A stretch of DNA of 64,000 nucleotides from Valencia hispanica (lineage: Eukaryota > Chordata > Actinopteri > Cyprinodontiformes > Valenciidae). Positions 1-10,719 of the stretch are shown piece after piece. The position numbers and the translations under genes are program-made. The stretch lies in contig OY747716.1 in the NCBI GenBank assembly GCA_963556495.2, forward strand, positions 29,000,318-29,064,317, in the 5' to 3' direction. Under the pieces are notes generated by a model. It was not told where the DNA came from. It saw only the letters and a list, made by a program, of their open reading frames with translations, and made no database searches. Numbering within the stretch: the first letter of the stretch is position 1; every line of letters begins with the position of its first letter.

Positions 1-219
1 TTGTGCATGAATGCCATCTTGTGGCTTTCTCATGGAAATACCATGTTTCTGCATGTACAGTAGTCTTTGGTTTCCACCTATTATCTCCCCAAAACAGATA
101 CGCTGTTGACAGTTGGCCGATCTGCACGCTCTACATAAATTAGACACACTTGCAGTGGTTCAAGATGGGGCCCTTACTATTAAAAAAGGGCTGCACTCTG
201 TTAAATCTATAGGGATATA

Positions 220-1821
220 CAGTGGCTTGCAAAAGTATTCGGCCCCCTTGAACCTTTCCACATTTTGTCACATTACAGCCCCAAACATGAATCAATTTTA
301 TTGGAATTCCACGTGAAAGACCAATACAAAGTGGTGTACACGTGAGAAGTGGAACGAAAATCATACATGATTCCAAACATTTTTTACAAATAACTGAAAA
401 GTGGGGTGTGCGTAATTATTCAGCCCCCTTTGGTCTGAGTGCAGTCAGTTGCCCATAGACATTGCCTGATGAGTGCTAATGACTAAATAGAGTGCACCTG
501 TGTGTAATCTAATGTCAGTACAAATACAGCTGCCCTGTGACGGCCTCAGAGGTTGTCTAAGAGAATGTTGGGAGCAACAACACCTTGAAGTCCAAAGAAC
601 ACACCAGACAGGTCAGGGATAAAGTTATTGAGAAATTTAAAGCAGACTTAGGCTACAAAAAGATTTCCCAAGCCTTGAACATCCCACGGAGCACTGTTCA
701 AGCAATCATTCAGAAATGGAAGGAGTATGGCACAACTGTAAACCTCCCAAGACAAGGCCGTCCACCTAAACTCACAGGCTGAACAAGGAGAGCGCTGATC
801 AGAAATGCAGCCAAGAGGCCCATGGTGACTCTGGATGAGCTGCAGAGATCTACAGCTCAGGTGGGGGAATCGGTCCATAGGACAACTATTAGTGGTGCAC
901 TGCACAAAGTTGGCCTTTATGGAAGAGTGGCAAGAAGAAAGCCATTGTTAAAAGAAAACCATAAGAAGTCCCGTTTGCAGTTTGCCACAAGCCATGTGGG
1001 GGACAAAGCAAACATGTGGAAGAAGGTGCTCTGGTCAGATGAGTCCAAAATGGAACTTTTGGGCCAAAATGCAAGACGCTATGTGTGGTGGAAAACTAAC
1101 ACTGCACATCACTCTGAACACACCATCCCCACTGTCAAATATGGTGGTGGCAGCATCATGCTCTGGGGGTGCTTCTCTTCAGCAGGGACAGGGAAGCTGG
1201 TCAGAGTTGATGGGAAGATGGATGGAGCCAAATACAGGGCAATCTTGGAAGAAAACCTCTTGGAGTCTGCAAAAGACTTGAGACTGGGGCGGAGGTTCAC
1301 CTTCCAGCAGGACAACAACCTTAAACATAAAGCCAGGGCAACAATGGAATGGTTTAAAACAAAACAGATCCATGTGTTAGAATGGCCCAGTCAAAGTCCA
1401 GATCTAAATCCAATCGAGAATCTGTGGCAAGATCTGAAAACTGCTGTTCACAAACACTGTCCATCTAATCTGACTGAGCTGGAGCTGTTTTCCAAAGAAG
1501 AATGGGCAAGAATTTCAGTCTGTAGATGTGCAAAGCTGGTAGAGACATACCCTAAAAGACTGGCAGCTGTAATTGCAGCAAAAGGTGGTTCTGCAAAGTA
1601 TTCACTCAGAGGGCTGAATAATTACGCACACCCCACTTTTCAATTATTTATTTGCAAAAAATGTTTGGAATCATGTATGTTTTTCGTTCCACTTCTCACG
1701 TGTACACCACTTTGTTTTGGTCTTTCACGTGGAATTCCAATAAAATTAATTCATGTTTGGGGCTGTAATGTGACAAAATGTGGAAAAGTTCAAGGGGGCC
1801 GAATACTTTTGCAAGCCACTG
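220..1821 (+). mobile_element. Tc1/mariner DNA transposon, nearly full length
   Basis: The element starts CAGTGGCTTGCAAAAGTATT and ends with the reverse complement, with TA dinucleotides on both sides (218-219 and 1822-1823) as expected for Tc1/mariner integration. The inverted repeats are long: about 150 bp at each end (220-375 and 1665-1821) are near-perfect reverse complements. It encloses one transposase gene. Compared with the many eroded Tc1 relatives in this window, the repeats are well preserved, so I infer this is the youngest copy. Confidence 0.95.
585..1643 (+). pseudogene. Tc1-family DD34E transposase, broken by one stop and lacking an ATG
   Basis: This is the transposase of the surrounding Tc1 element, which would bind the inverted repeats and cut and paste the DNA. 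The N-terminal part (585-779) is a paired-type helix-turn-helix with the motif SKEHTRQVRDKVIEKF and a GRPPK linker. The catalytic residues are visible in one frame: Asp at 1038-1040 in WSDESK, Asp at 1311-1313 in QQDNN and Glu at 1416-1418 in NPIEN, with 34 residues between the last two (DD34E). Two lesions are seen. The expected start codon is TTG at 585-587, and an in-frame TGA at 780-782 separates the DNA-binding and catalytic parts; TGA in place of CGA would fit a CpG transition. The frame then stays open through the 3' inverted repeat to 1877, so the natural C-terminus is uncertain. Probably non-functional. Confidence 0.9.
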
Positions 1822-2109
1822 TACATTCAAATTATCAAGCAGGAACAATTTTATGTTTTAATCTTGTTAAGACCTAGGATCTTAAAGATCCTATGAACTT
1901 TCAAAGAAATACATGCTGAGATCTGTTTGTGCATACTGGGAGAAAATGCGAGAGACAGGCAGAAGTGGATGTCATCACCTGTAGCAGCTCGCTAATTGGA
2001 GCAAAGTCCCAAGAGATCAGACTCCAAGAGATTAAAATAAGGACAACATGAAGTGCGCAAGAGAAAATACGCATGCTATGCTCAAGCTTTTTCACATGTT
2101 GCATTAATG

Positions 2110-2793
2110 TCCTAAAATGTGATTTGCAATTTGTTTTACTAGGATTTTATGTAGTAGATCAACACAAAGCAGTGCATAATTTTGAAGTTGAAGGAAAACG
2201 ATATGTATAAGTGCGGTATATATTTATATACAGCCCCTTTTACTTTGATACCTCTAATTAAAATCCACTGACACCAATTACGATCAGGAAGGGCTCTGGT
2301 CAGAGGAGACCAAATTTGAACATTTTGGCCCACAAGGAAAACATCTAATGTGGTGGAAAACTAACACCCTCAGAAAACACCGCCCCCACTGGGAAACATG
2401 GCAGTGGTGGCATCATAATGTGGGAAATCTTGTCTTCAGCTGTTCAGCTAAATTTAGGACAATCCTAGAAGAGGCTGCTAAAGAGTTAACACTGGAGTGG
2501 AGGTTCACTTTACGGCAGGACAATAACTGTAAACATACAGCCAGAGCCATGATAGAATGGTATTTAATCAAGCTTAAATCTGTAGCAAGATTTCTAGCTG
2601 CAACTCAGAGTGACTAAGTGCAAAAGTACAGCGCATTTTACCCGAATATGTAAAAAATAAAAACATGCAAACTATGCACTTCAAAATTATTTACTGCTGT
2701 GTTGGTCTGTCACATAAAATCCTAATAAAATACACTGAGATTTGTGGTTATAACATGACTGAAGTGGGATATTGATACTTGTGCAAGTCACTG
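2110..2793 (+). mobile_element. Eroded, internally deleted Tc1-like element
   Basis: The right end CAGTGACTTGCAC (read on the minus strand) stops at 2793 before TA. The interior keeps fragments of transposase: GGTGGAAAACTAACAC near 2350 and a QDNN-like stretch near 2515. The N-terminal half is missing. It lies about 290 bp from the fresher Tc1 copy and is clearly older and of a different subfamily. Confidence 0.75.
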
Positions 2794-3430
2794 TATAGCA
2801 GTAGAGTAAGTTGTGTCTGTAAAAATATGAAGATAAAGCACCTTTAAAAGTAGATTATCTATATATGAATATTTGAGAAGATAAGACTTAGATTAAGTAG
2901 TATAAGCATCAGTCTTGTGTTAGTTATTACATTCATTTTACAATGAAGTAATGCAGTATGAGCAAGCTTGTTTTTGAAAAGTCTGGTTTAACATTAGTCA
3001 CAGGGTGATTACAAGTTTATAATAAAAATGTTCCTTTTAAGACTTAAAAGATCCAGGAATCTTCAGCCTAAAGTCCTCATGGCCCAGATGACAGGCTCAC
3101 AATCTGCCCTGCTATGTATTTCTGGAAGCTTCGGGAACAATGCAGTCACACAAAAACAAAGACCCCCTGACAGTATATGCTATTTAAAAACCCAAAATGG
3201 GACAAACGCTCTTCTTTTGTAGATAGATAGATTTAAATAACCATTTGTGACATAATAAATCGTCTACTGCAGCCTCATATGAGTAGCCGCAATCATATCC
3301 AGCTTTTACTTAAGGAAAAAGAAAAAGTAGCAGTAGATGCTAGAAAGGATATTCATGTAAATGAACCTGTCTGTGTCTTGGCAGTATCTACTATGCATTT
3401 CTAGTGTCCTTTAGGAGCTTAAACTGATCA
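2794..3430. other. AT-rich intergenic DNA, no recognisable feature
   Basis: No gene, RNA or clear repeat was recognised here. Short open frames in this stretch have no family resemblance that I can see. Confidence 0.5.
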
Positions 3431-3900
3431 CTTAAAAGAGCAACTCACCCCCAAATTCACTTTTTTTGCTGATAAACATTATAAATGAGTGTATAATAGT
3501 ATTGTCTACATGTCTGGTCAATATTTTGGTATTTTAGTGCATCTTAGCAAGAATATTAATTTTCTGCCTAAAACCGTCAGTGTGGCGCCCTCTTCAGGTT
3601 AAAACTCCATAATCCGCTTGAATTTGAATCAGGCATTGCTATTCGCCCTGCGGTGAGGGCTGACGACAGCCATCCTGCCGCGGTGGAGTATGAAAAAAAG
3701 CAGTCTCCGCCCACAACTCCTCCACAGAACTTCCCTCCGTTTTCTCTCTTTCCTTTGGATTAGGAGGTGGAGAGAAATCCTCCACCTCAAAAGATCGCTC
3801 TGAGGCAAAGGAGCTCACAGTGCTCTCCATCTTTCTCGCTGTCTGTCTGCGCCACCGCAGGAGCGCCGCTGTCAACATGTCAATCACAGCCCAGACAACG
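3431..3900. repeat. Dispersed teleost repeat of unknown class, one end only
   Basis: The sequence starting AGAGCAACTCACCCCCAAAT resembles the terminus of a repeat I associate with many fish genomes. It grades into a GC-richer stretch (3600-3900). The other end is not found; the repeat appears interrupted at about 3901, where the TIR element begins. The class assignment rests on memory rather than on a search. Confidence 0.4.
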
Positions 3901-4590
3901 CCCACCGGTCAGCGCGTCCAGGCAGCAGGGCAAGTCTATGGTATCTACGCATCTAGTGGGCGCCAAGCTGCCCCGCAGCAAGTCGCGCGCATCGGCGCAG
4001 CTGGCATCAGCGCGTCCACACGGCTGCTGCTTGGATGAGATGACGGACTGTCGGAGGAGCTGCTGCGTGAAGTTGGGAAAACTGAACTTTCGGGCAGCAA
4101 ATGCGGGGCGTCAACCAATCAGAGCGACTCGTTGTACTGACGTAGTTACTCCTTCCATGGGTGGATCGGCGAGTCATTCATTCAAGATGGAGGATCAACT
4201 CGTCGCTGTGTGTAATTTTCGTGAATTGTATGACCCGTCTTCGTCTTTTTACAAAGACAGGAAGAGATCGGATCTAATTTGGAGGAAGATATCAGAGGAT
4301 ATTGGAGTGCCAGGAAAGCAGTTAAATATTTTTCTTTTAACTTCTTATGTGTTTAGACGACGTTGTCTGGCTTGTGTGGCTTCATTAATTAAATAAACCC
4401 AAGCCACGCGACATGATCCACCATGTTATAAAACAACTGGCAACAGACAAATCCACACCCGCGCGCTGACGTAATGACGTGACACGCTGACTACAAAGTG
4501 TGCAGGCAGCTGGGTTTTAATTTTAAAGGGTCGACTTTCGTCCGTTTGAGCGATTTGACGCCTGGATGCGCTGACCGGTATGAACGTGCC
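3901..4590 (+). mobile_element. TIR element copy A carrying a MADF-like exon
   Basis: This is the first of two head-to-tail copies. It begins near ACCGGTCAGCGCGTCCAGGC and ends with CGCTGACCGGTATGAACGTG, whose reverse complement matches the start of copy B. The 5' terminus is shorter than that of copy B. The body is GC-rich on the left and AT-rich on the right, and it includes the exon at 4186-4320. No transposase is present, so it would be non-autonomous. A PIF/Harbinger link is plausible because MADF/Myb-type proteins accompany that superfamily, but the target-site duplication is not clear. Confidence 0.6.
4186..4320 (+). pseudogene. MADF-like domain first exon (copy A)
   Basis: The reading begins ATGGAGGATCAACTC and gives the start of a MADF (SANT-like) DNA-binding domain: acidic MEDQ, LYDPSSSFYKDRK, then IWRKISEDIGVPG. 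The pattern of aromatic and basic residues is that of Adf-1-like proteins. Only about 45 residues are present. Where copy B has an intact-looking splice donor (AG|GTAAGC at about 5013), this copy reads GGAAAGC, so the donor is destroyed and the frame runs on into AT-rich DNA to 4396. It is probably a captured first exon rather than a gene. Confidence 0.5.
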
Positions 4591-4595
4591 ATAAT

Positions 4596-5199
4596 GGTGC
4601 GTTCACACCGGTCAGCGTGTCCAGGCAGCAGGGCAGCTAGATTACATGCAAGTCTATGGTACCTACGCATCAAGTGGGCATCAAGCTGCCCTGCAGCAAG
4701 TCGCGCAAATCGGCGCAGCTGGCATCAGCGCGTCCACGCAGCTGCTGCTCGGACGCGTTGACGGACCGTTGGAACAGCTGCTGCGTGAAGTTGGAAAAAT
4801 GGAACTTTGGGGCAGCAAATGTGGGGGTCAACCAATCGTAGGCATTCTTTGTACTGACGTGGATCGGCAAGTCATTCATTCAAAATGGAGGATCAAATAA
4901 TCATCGCCGTCTGTAATTTTCGTGAATTATATGACCCGTCTTCGTCTTTTTACAAAGACAGGAAGTGATTGGATTTATTTGGAAGAAGATATCAGAGGAT
5001 ATAGGAGTGCCAGGTAAGCAGTTAAATATTTTCTTTTAACTTTCTTGTTATGTTAGGTAACGCTAGCCAAACCCGGTTAGGGCAACCACCGGATGTTGCC
5101 GACGCAGACCACAAAGTGTGCAAGCAGCTAGGTTTTAATTTTAAAGCGTCAACTTGCCCAGTTTGAGCGATTTGACGCGCTGACCGGTGTGACCGCACC
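4596..5199 (+). mobile_element. TIR element copy B, tandem to copy A
   Basis: This copy has clear terminal inverted repeats of about 22 bp: GGTGCGTTCACACCGGTCAG at 4596 and its near-reverse complement ending at 5199. Only five bases (ATAAT) separate it from copy A. Its body aligns with copy A along its whole length, from the GC-rich CAGGCAGCAGGGCA block, through the MADF-like exon, to the GCGATTTGACG block before the right TIR. Confidence 0.65.
4884..5013 (+). pseudogene. MADF-like first exon (copy B), frameshifted
   Basis: This is the same exon as in copy A, starting ATGGAGGATCAAATAATC. The peptide follows copy A through FYKDRK and then hits an in-frame TGA at about 4968, followed by a one-base deletion relative to copy A. 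It retains the GT splice donor that copy A has lost. Neither copy is therefore intact; each preserves a different part. Confidence 0.5.
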
Positions 5200-5459
5200 G
5201 ACTATTGTAGGGAGATGAAATGCTCTTTAACCAAAGCTGGGCAAGGCAAGAGTAAATTAGGCAGCTGTTTAGGACACCCAAACCAGCAGGGGGCTCCCAA
5301 GAGCACTAGAATCGTCACACAAATCATGTTTACAAATGTAATTTTTATTTAAAGACTTCTTTTAGAACTTCTGCTCACAGACCAAAAACATGACTGTTAG
5401 GTTAATTTGTCTTTTTAAATTCTCCTTAGGTGTGAGTGTATGTGTGCATGGTTGTTTGT

Positions 5460-5525
5460 CCTGTGTGTCTTTGTGTTGCCCTGTGTGTCTTTGTGTCTCC
5501 CTGTGTGTCTTTGTGTCACCCTGTG
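5460..5525 (+). repeat. 20-bp minisatellite, about 3.3 units
   Basis: Three consecutive 20-bp units of the form CCTGTGTGTCTTTGTGT plus three variable bases are visible, followed by a partial unit. Confidence 0.85.
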
Positions 5526-5645
5526 AAAGATTGGTGTCCTGTCCAGGATGTACCCCGCCTTTTGCCCAATGACTGCTGGAGATAGTCAGCAGCCCCCCGT
5601 GACCCTGCAAGTGGCGACAGAAGTGGATTCTGTTCAGTGATCCTC
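5526..5645. repeat. Common teleost dispersed repeat fragment
   Basis: The stretch with GTGTCCTGTCCAGGATGTAC, GCCCAATGACTGCTGGAGAT and a CAGCCCCCCGTGACCCTG tail matches a highly abundant fish repeat I recognise, often found at the 3' end of short interspersed elements. The exact family name was not determined. Confidence 0.6.
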
Positions 5646-7950
5646 TACTACTCAGTCCTTAACTTCTTAACTCCAGATTCCAAAACAGATTTTCTTAAAG
5701 GACTACAATAATTATCTTAATGTTTTTAAGCTTGAACACCTTATCCCAAGTGAACAGAGCTGGCTCAAGTTTGTACGGGGCCTGAAGGGGAATTTTATCA
5801 GGAGGAGGCCCACTTCCTGTGAAGCCCATCACTCACCAGCCACCACTAAACAGTGTCTCAATACAGATCTGGTGGCGTCTGGAAGACAGGAGCAAGTTGA
5901 TCTGGTTAAGCATAAAAGCAGCCACAGACAACTGGTAATAATTCATTGAGAAGTTTTTATCAACTAACTTGGCTCAGATAGAAGAGACATAAAGGAAAGA
6001 ACTGCTGGCATTAAATGGGACTATATTAACATAACTACTTTGCATTTTTAAATCTAAATATAATTTATTGGATTGTCATTCTCAGTGTATTAAAATATGT
6101 AAAAAGTTCTATTTGAAGCCATCCTGATGGCTTGGAGGACTCCAAGTGACTGCTTAGATTGCTTTTACCTTAGGCCGGCTCTAGAAAACCAATGTAAATA
6201 TGATTCAGGCAACATACAGTCAGTCAGTGTCTTATATTCAGATAATACTATCCAGCAGTGAAGCATGATAATGGTTTTGTTGTATAACACAAACATTTGA
6301 ACATAAGTGTAATGAACTTACATGGAGCTTTATTGTTCATCATACTGACCACTCAGAGCTCTTTTTCACAGAGCCAAATTCACAACACGCGCACATTCAT
6401 ACATGAGGTTCAGTGAAGGAAGCTGGAATCAAACCCACAACTTCTCCCCACGAATTGCAGCAGCCCAGCAGTATTGGCATTATTATACAAGTTAGGCTTT
6501 GGTAATTGATGCAATCAGTCTGTTAAGGGCCCCATAAAGCCTTGTACTAGCTGTGTTAAATCAACAGGCACGTCTCAATCAATTAGAAAATCATCCAACG
6601 GGTAATTTCTTTCAGTAATTCAATGCAATAAATGAAACTCATGTTTATATAAATTCATTGCACATACATAGGGATATAGTTCAAGTTTTCTCTTGTAGAT
6701 TTTTTGTTGTTGTTATGGCATACTAGCAATAAACTAGATTTCTAATAAATCTAATCGCATTAGCCCAGGTATGATGACTCTGACATCGTCACTGGTTTAG
6801 TAGTAGCTTAACAGTAAATGCAATACTAGTAGCCCATGTCCTGAATATATTTGTGTCTGGTGGTGCCTGAAGCTATGAAAACAGCAGCAGACCACACCAT
6901 GTAAATATGCCTCAAATTACAGTGGTTATCCCTGTTGCTTGTGTTCTTCAAACACACTTTTTCCTTCCACTAAACATTCCACTGGTATGCTTGGATAGAG
7001 CACTCTGAGAACAGCAAACCTTTTTTAGCAATGACCTTTTGTAACATATCTTCCTTGTGCAGGATGTCGGTGACTGTCTGCTGGACAACTTTCTAGTCTG
7101 CATTATTCCTCATTATTGTGTAAGCCATGAAAGTATTTATGTGTAACAAATCGTTGGTTTATTGGACTGATGTCATTTTGTAGAGAAGCCAAGTTTTTCG
7201 TTAGCGTTTTAGTGATTATTCTGCACTTGATTTGCACTTTTAAATCTGATTGGGGACATTCACTTTTCGACCAGATTCTCATTTATCGAGCTGGACCTGT
7301 AGATGGGCTGACTGGGCCAGCAGGTGCGCTCTTTTACGGACGGTCACGTGGTTTTAAATCAGTTTTTTATTGGATTGGTGCTGCAGGTGCTTGGCCTGGA
7401 CGTCTGTCCCAGACTATTTTCAGATAGTTCACTATGAGGCGCTCTAAAACAAAAAACAAAAAACAAAACAACATGCGAGTCCACTCATACATCCAAGTGT
7501 ATGAGATAATCCGATGCTATAATACCATAATTATGTCATGGATCAGTTAATGCAGTACATGAAACAGTGATGAGGTTCCACTCTAGATATTTTCATCCCA
7601 AAGTTTTTGGATTATGTTGATCACCGATTTCTTGATGAAAAATACCGGAGTTATACAACGAATCCGTCACATGCAACCTAATTGCCCTTGAATTCCCATC
7701 CAGAGCCTAAAAATAAACATAGGGGATTTAGGATACTGCAAGTCACCCCATATGCATGCCGCAGTAGAGTTATTATGCCAAGCACATACCAAAACCACCC
7801 GAGTCCAGACAGGACCGGACAGGCCGCTGAATGTCCAGCAGCAGAGACAGGCCTGATGTAATGAGATAAACACTTTACAATGACAGGTCGCAGTGTGAGT
7901 GACGGGATGAACCCTGATTGGTCAGCCATTAAAATAGGTGAAGCGGGTTA
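5646..7950. other. Intergenic DNA with no supported gene
   Basis: This is AT-rich sequence. A stretch at 6360-6480 contains GGAATCAAACCCACAAC, which on the minus strand resembles the internal promoter end of a tRNA-derived or LINE-tail repeat. The rest shows no recognisable coding, RNA or transposon signal. Confidence 0.45.
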
Positions 7951-7960
7951 TTCATCTCAC

Positions 7961-8290
7961 CTCCCTCGCTGTGGATCTTCTTGCATCTCCGGTTGAAATA
8001 CATCTTGTTAGGGGGGGATGACAATCGGTGTGGCGGGGACCTGGAGGAGGAGGAGGCCGGAGCGGTATCATGCTCACGGCTCTCCAACAGGGCCGAGGAG
8101 AGCCGCTCCCGGCCCGGGCTGAGTCCGCTTCACCTGCCGCTGATCCTCCTGCTGATGGAGCTGCTCGGGAATCATCGTTTCTCCGCTGCAGGGCCGCCGA
8201 GGCTACGGTGAAGGGGGCAGCTCCAGACAGCGTTTAGTAAACAGAAGGAGGATAGCTCCACATCCGGTGGATTCTTCCAAAATAAAACAC
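7961..8290 (-). other. GC-rich island with a possible first exon
   Basis: This stretch is markedly GC-rich compared with its flanks. On the minus strand an ATG at 8003-8001 has A at -3 and reads MYFNRRCKKIHSEG before a consensus donor (GGGAG|GTGAGA, splice after 7961). That would make about 290 bp of 5' UTR and a 43-base coding start for a gene continuing beyond the left edge. I do not recognise the peptide and see no second exon in the window. A plus-strand open frame through the same island (7981-8211) is the alternative and also has no known relative. Confidence 0.25.
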
Positions 8291-8521
8291 AAAACTGACC
8301 GGGGGCCTGTACCATGAAGCCGGATTAGGTGGCTAGCCAGCTATGTTTCAGCTTAGTTTCCACCAACCCTGGGTTTTAGGTACCATGAAAGTGGCTCGGC
8401 TTTGATCGGTGTTCGTTGCCATGGTATCTTACGCTGCACGGCTAACCTGCTCCGGGGCAGGTTATGTTCTGGATTCGCGATCTCAGACTGAAGTTTGACC
8501 AATCAGCTGTGAGCAAAGAAA

Positions 8522-8570
8522 CATATATATATGTGACGTAACTAATTCCCAGCGTCTGTTCTCTGTTGCA
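8522..8570 (+). promoter_or_regulatory. Putative promoter of the Harbinger transposase gene
   Basis: A TATA-like run (TATATATA at 8524-8531) followed by TGACGTAAC lies about 40 bases before the transposase ATG. Its position inside the inverted repeats fits a basal promoter; this is inference from motif and spacing. Confidence 0.4.
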
Positions 8571-9239
8571 ATGGCTTCACCTTTTCTCCCTAATCCTGTG
8601 GACATCTCCGCGCAAATTGTAAGACGAGCACTTCGTAGAGAACGAGTTTTTAGGGACAGACAAAATCCATTTGACTTTCCTGATGCGTACTTGTATGAAA
8701 GATACAGATTTTTCGCGGAAGGAATGCCTTATCTCTGTGAGCTTCTTGAGCCGCACATAACAAATGTGACTCATCGAAACCATGCCCTGACTGTACCGCA
8801 CATGATATGTATTGCGTTGCGTTTTTTTGCAAGTGGTACATACTTGTATGCGGTCGGGGATGCAGAGAATCTAGGGAAAACCACAGTCTGCCGAACCATT
8901 CGAAAGGTGGTTCTCGCTCTGCAGGGGTACATCAATAGCTTCATTGTGTTCCCTGGACATTTATCGACCATGTCCATAAAAGAGGGCTTTTATAAAATCG
9001 CCGGTAAGATATCTTGATAGGGTGACATCACATGAACAAATTCAACATTTCAGACTCTTTTTTTGTTTTTGTTTTTCAAAAAAGCATATTTCACACTTAG
9101 AAATCTATTATACAGTAATCTGCAGCAGCTACCTGTTAAGAATGATTTTAAATATATGTCGTTTATTCCTATGATAGGATTCCCTAGAGTCATTGGAGCA
9201 ATAGACTGCACACATGTTGCAATCTCCACACAATATTTT
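8571..9239 (+). pseudogene. Harbinger (HARBI1-like) transposase, catalytic domain lost
   Basis: Exon 1 (8571-9003) encodes 144 codons of the N-terminal region of a HARBI1-type nuclease, with the typical FRDRQNPFDFPDAYLYERYR and later TVCRTIRKVVLAL segments, and ends at a GT donor (CCG|GTAAGA). After a roughly 170-bp intron, exon 2 begins at 9178 (TATGATAG|GA) in the correct phase and reads GFPRVIGAIDCTHVAI, which contains the first catalytic Asp. About 15 codons later the family similarity ends, with stop TAA at about 9243. The remaining DDE residues are absent, and the sequence passes directly into the 3' end of the convergent Myb-like gene. I infer an internal deletion. The family normally has about 350 residues; about 160 remain here. 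Confidence 0.85.
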
Positions 9240-9283
9240 ACTTAATAAAAGCACACTGACACTGCAGATATGTCTCAAACTGT

Positions 9284-10719
9284 TTTATTGGTCATCATGT
9301 GGTTAGGGGGAAAGAAAGAGAGCAAGAAAAATTACATTAATAAACATTCATAATGTTCATACTAAAGGGTTACTTGGTTAAAAAAAAAGGTTCACATACT
9401 GAGATCTGTTTTTCCAGCTGTTTGATCTCCAATTTAATTTTCTTAATTTGGAGCCTCTTCAGCTCACAGTCTAGTGCGAGGCTCCTTTTGTACAGGGCCC
9501 TGACTGAGTCTGTTTCCACCTGAAACAATTCCACCACAAACAATCACGACACGTTTTCTGGAGGTTGATCAAATCACAAAAAGTGGCATGACTTTCTACA
9601 AACACAGGACTGACTGTAAATTATGTCAAGGGTTTAAAGCATTACCTTGTTCACATTCCTTCTGTAGCCCATTGAGGTGGAGGCCTCAGTTTCTGGGGCA
9701 GGTTGTGAAAAATCCTACAAAAGAGATGTGTAAGGGCCAGTCACTTAATTATGACATTCAAATGTGTGCCATAATAAAAAGCTCAGAGCATTCCCCTCAG
9801 CAACGGCCTCAGAACACACAGACAGAGTGTCTTCATCGTTTGGTTCACCCTAATAAATTAAGGCCAATGTCAAGCATAACTGTTATAAAGAAGGTTATGT
9901 TTGGTGTTCTGTCTGCTGCATACTGACCTCTGTGTGGGAGACTGTGTGCATGTGTGCTGGCCTCAACAGGGACACTGTACTTCCCTCTACTGCAGCACAG
10001 AGTCAGCCATTTTTAACTTTTTTTTAAAACATTAGTAATGCATTGTACACACATACCAATTGTCACTTGCTTAGATGAGCCAGCACCAGGGTCTGACTGT
10101 ACAGCACATCCAATCCCATCCATAATCGGCCGCCCCTTGTTGTTGCTCAAAGCCAACTCCTCTGCCACAGTGTAATCTTGAGGAGGTGGCCCTCCCCCAG
10201 TTTTCCTTTTTTAACATTTTTTTCTGTTTGCTGCAAACAAGTGTTTGTGATTAAATGTTCAAAGAAAATAATAAAAGGTTATGGTAAATACTCACCACTT
10301 TGAATTATATTTTTATATTTTGTCTTGATCTGCTGCCAAGACCGTTTGGAGTTGGGGTTGCATCTAAAAATTAATGAATATCAATCTTTCTTAGGATGCA
10401 ATAGCCTATACTTTCAGATTTTACATACATCTACACACATAATATATATATATGTGATATATATATATATATATCAACACGAATACATTTTCATTTGAGC
10501 ATTTAATATATTTTAATATGCTTAGCCTACTTAAATGTACATTAATTGTTTAACCCACGCATTAACACAATCAGCAATCTTCCTCCACGATTGTTCTCTT
10601 GCTTTGGCAGCAGATACAGTGTTACTGCGTGCTTGAAAAATATTTCTCAATTCTTCATATTTCTGGAGAATAATCTCTTGCTCCTCCGTTGAAAAGTAGA
10701 TAGCTCTCGCTCTATCCAT
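9284..10719 (-). pseudogene. Harbinger Myb/SANT-like (NAIF1-like) accessory gene, nearly intact
   Basis: This is the partner protein gene of the Harbinger element, whose product would bind DNA and help the transposase. Exons by GT/AG and phase (minus strand): 10719-10559 (MDRARAIYFSTEEQEIILQK..., SANT-like start), 10363-10296 (CNPNSKRSWQQIKTKYKNII), 10230-10057 (ANRKK..., then KTGGGPPPQDYT and NKGRP), about 9989-9928, about 9849-9780 (NDEDTLSVCSEAV), about 9715-9644 (PAPETEASTSMGY) and about 9521-9370 (a charged, probably coiled-coil end with ALDCELKRLQIKK). A minus-strand AATAAA lies at 9285-9280. One lesion is seen: TAA at 10213-10211, between ANRKK and RKTGGG. An alternative acceptor 14 bases into exon 3 would splice past most of that stretch but in another frame of the poly-A run, so activity is unlikely but not excluded. 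Confidence 0.7.
10438..10474. repeat. (AT)n microsatellite
   Basis: Two runs of alternating AT are separated by GTG, inside an intron of the Harbinger Myb-like gene. Confidence 0.85.

Noticed and set aside
1644..1877. Extended C-terminus of the Tc1 transposase frame
   Set aside because: The frame runs through the 3' inverted repeat only because no stop happens to occur; the family protein ends before the repeat.
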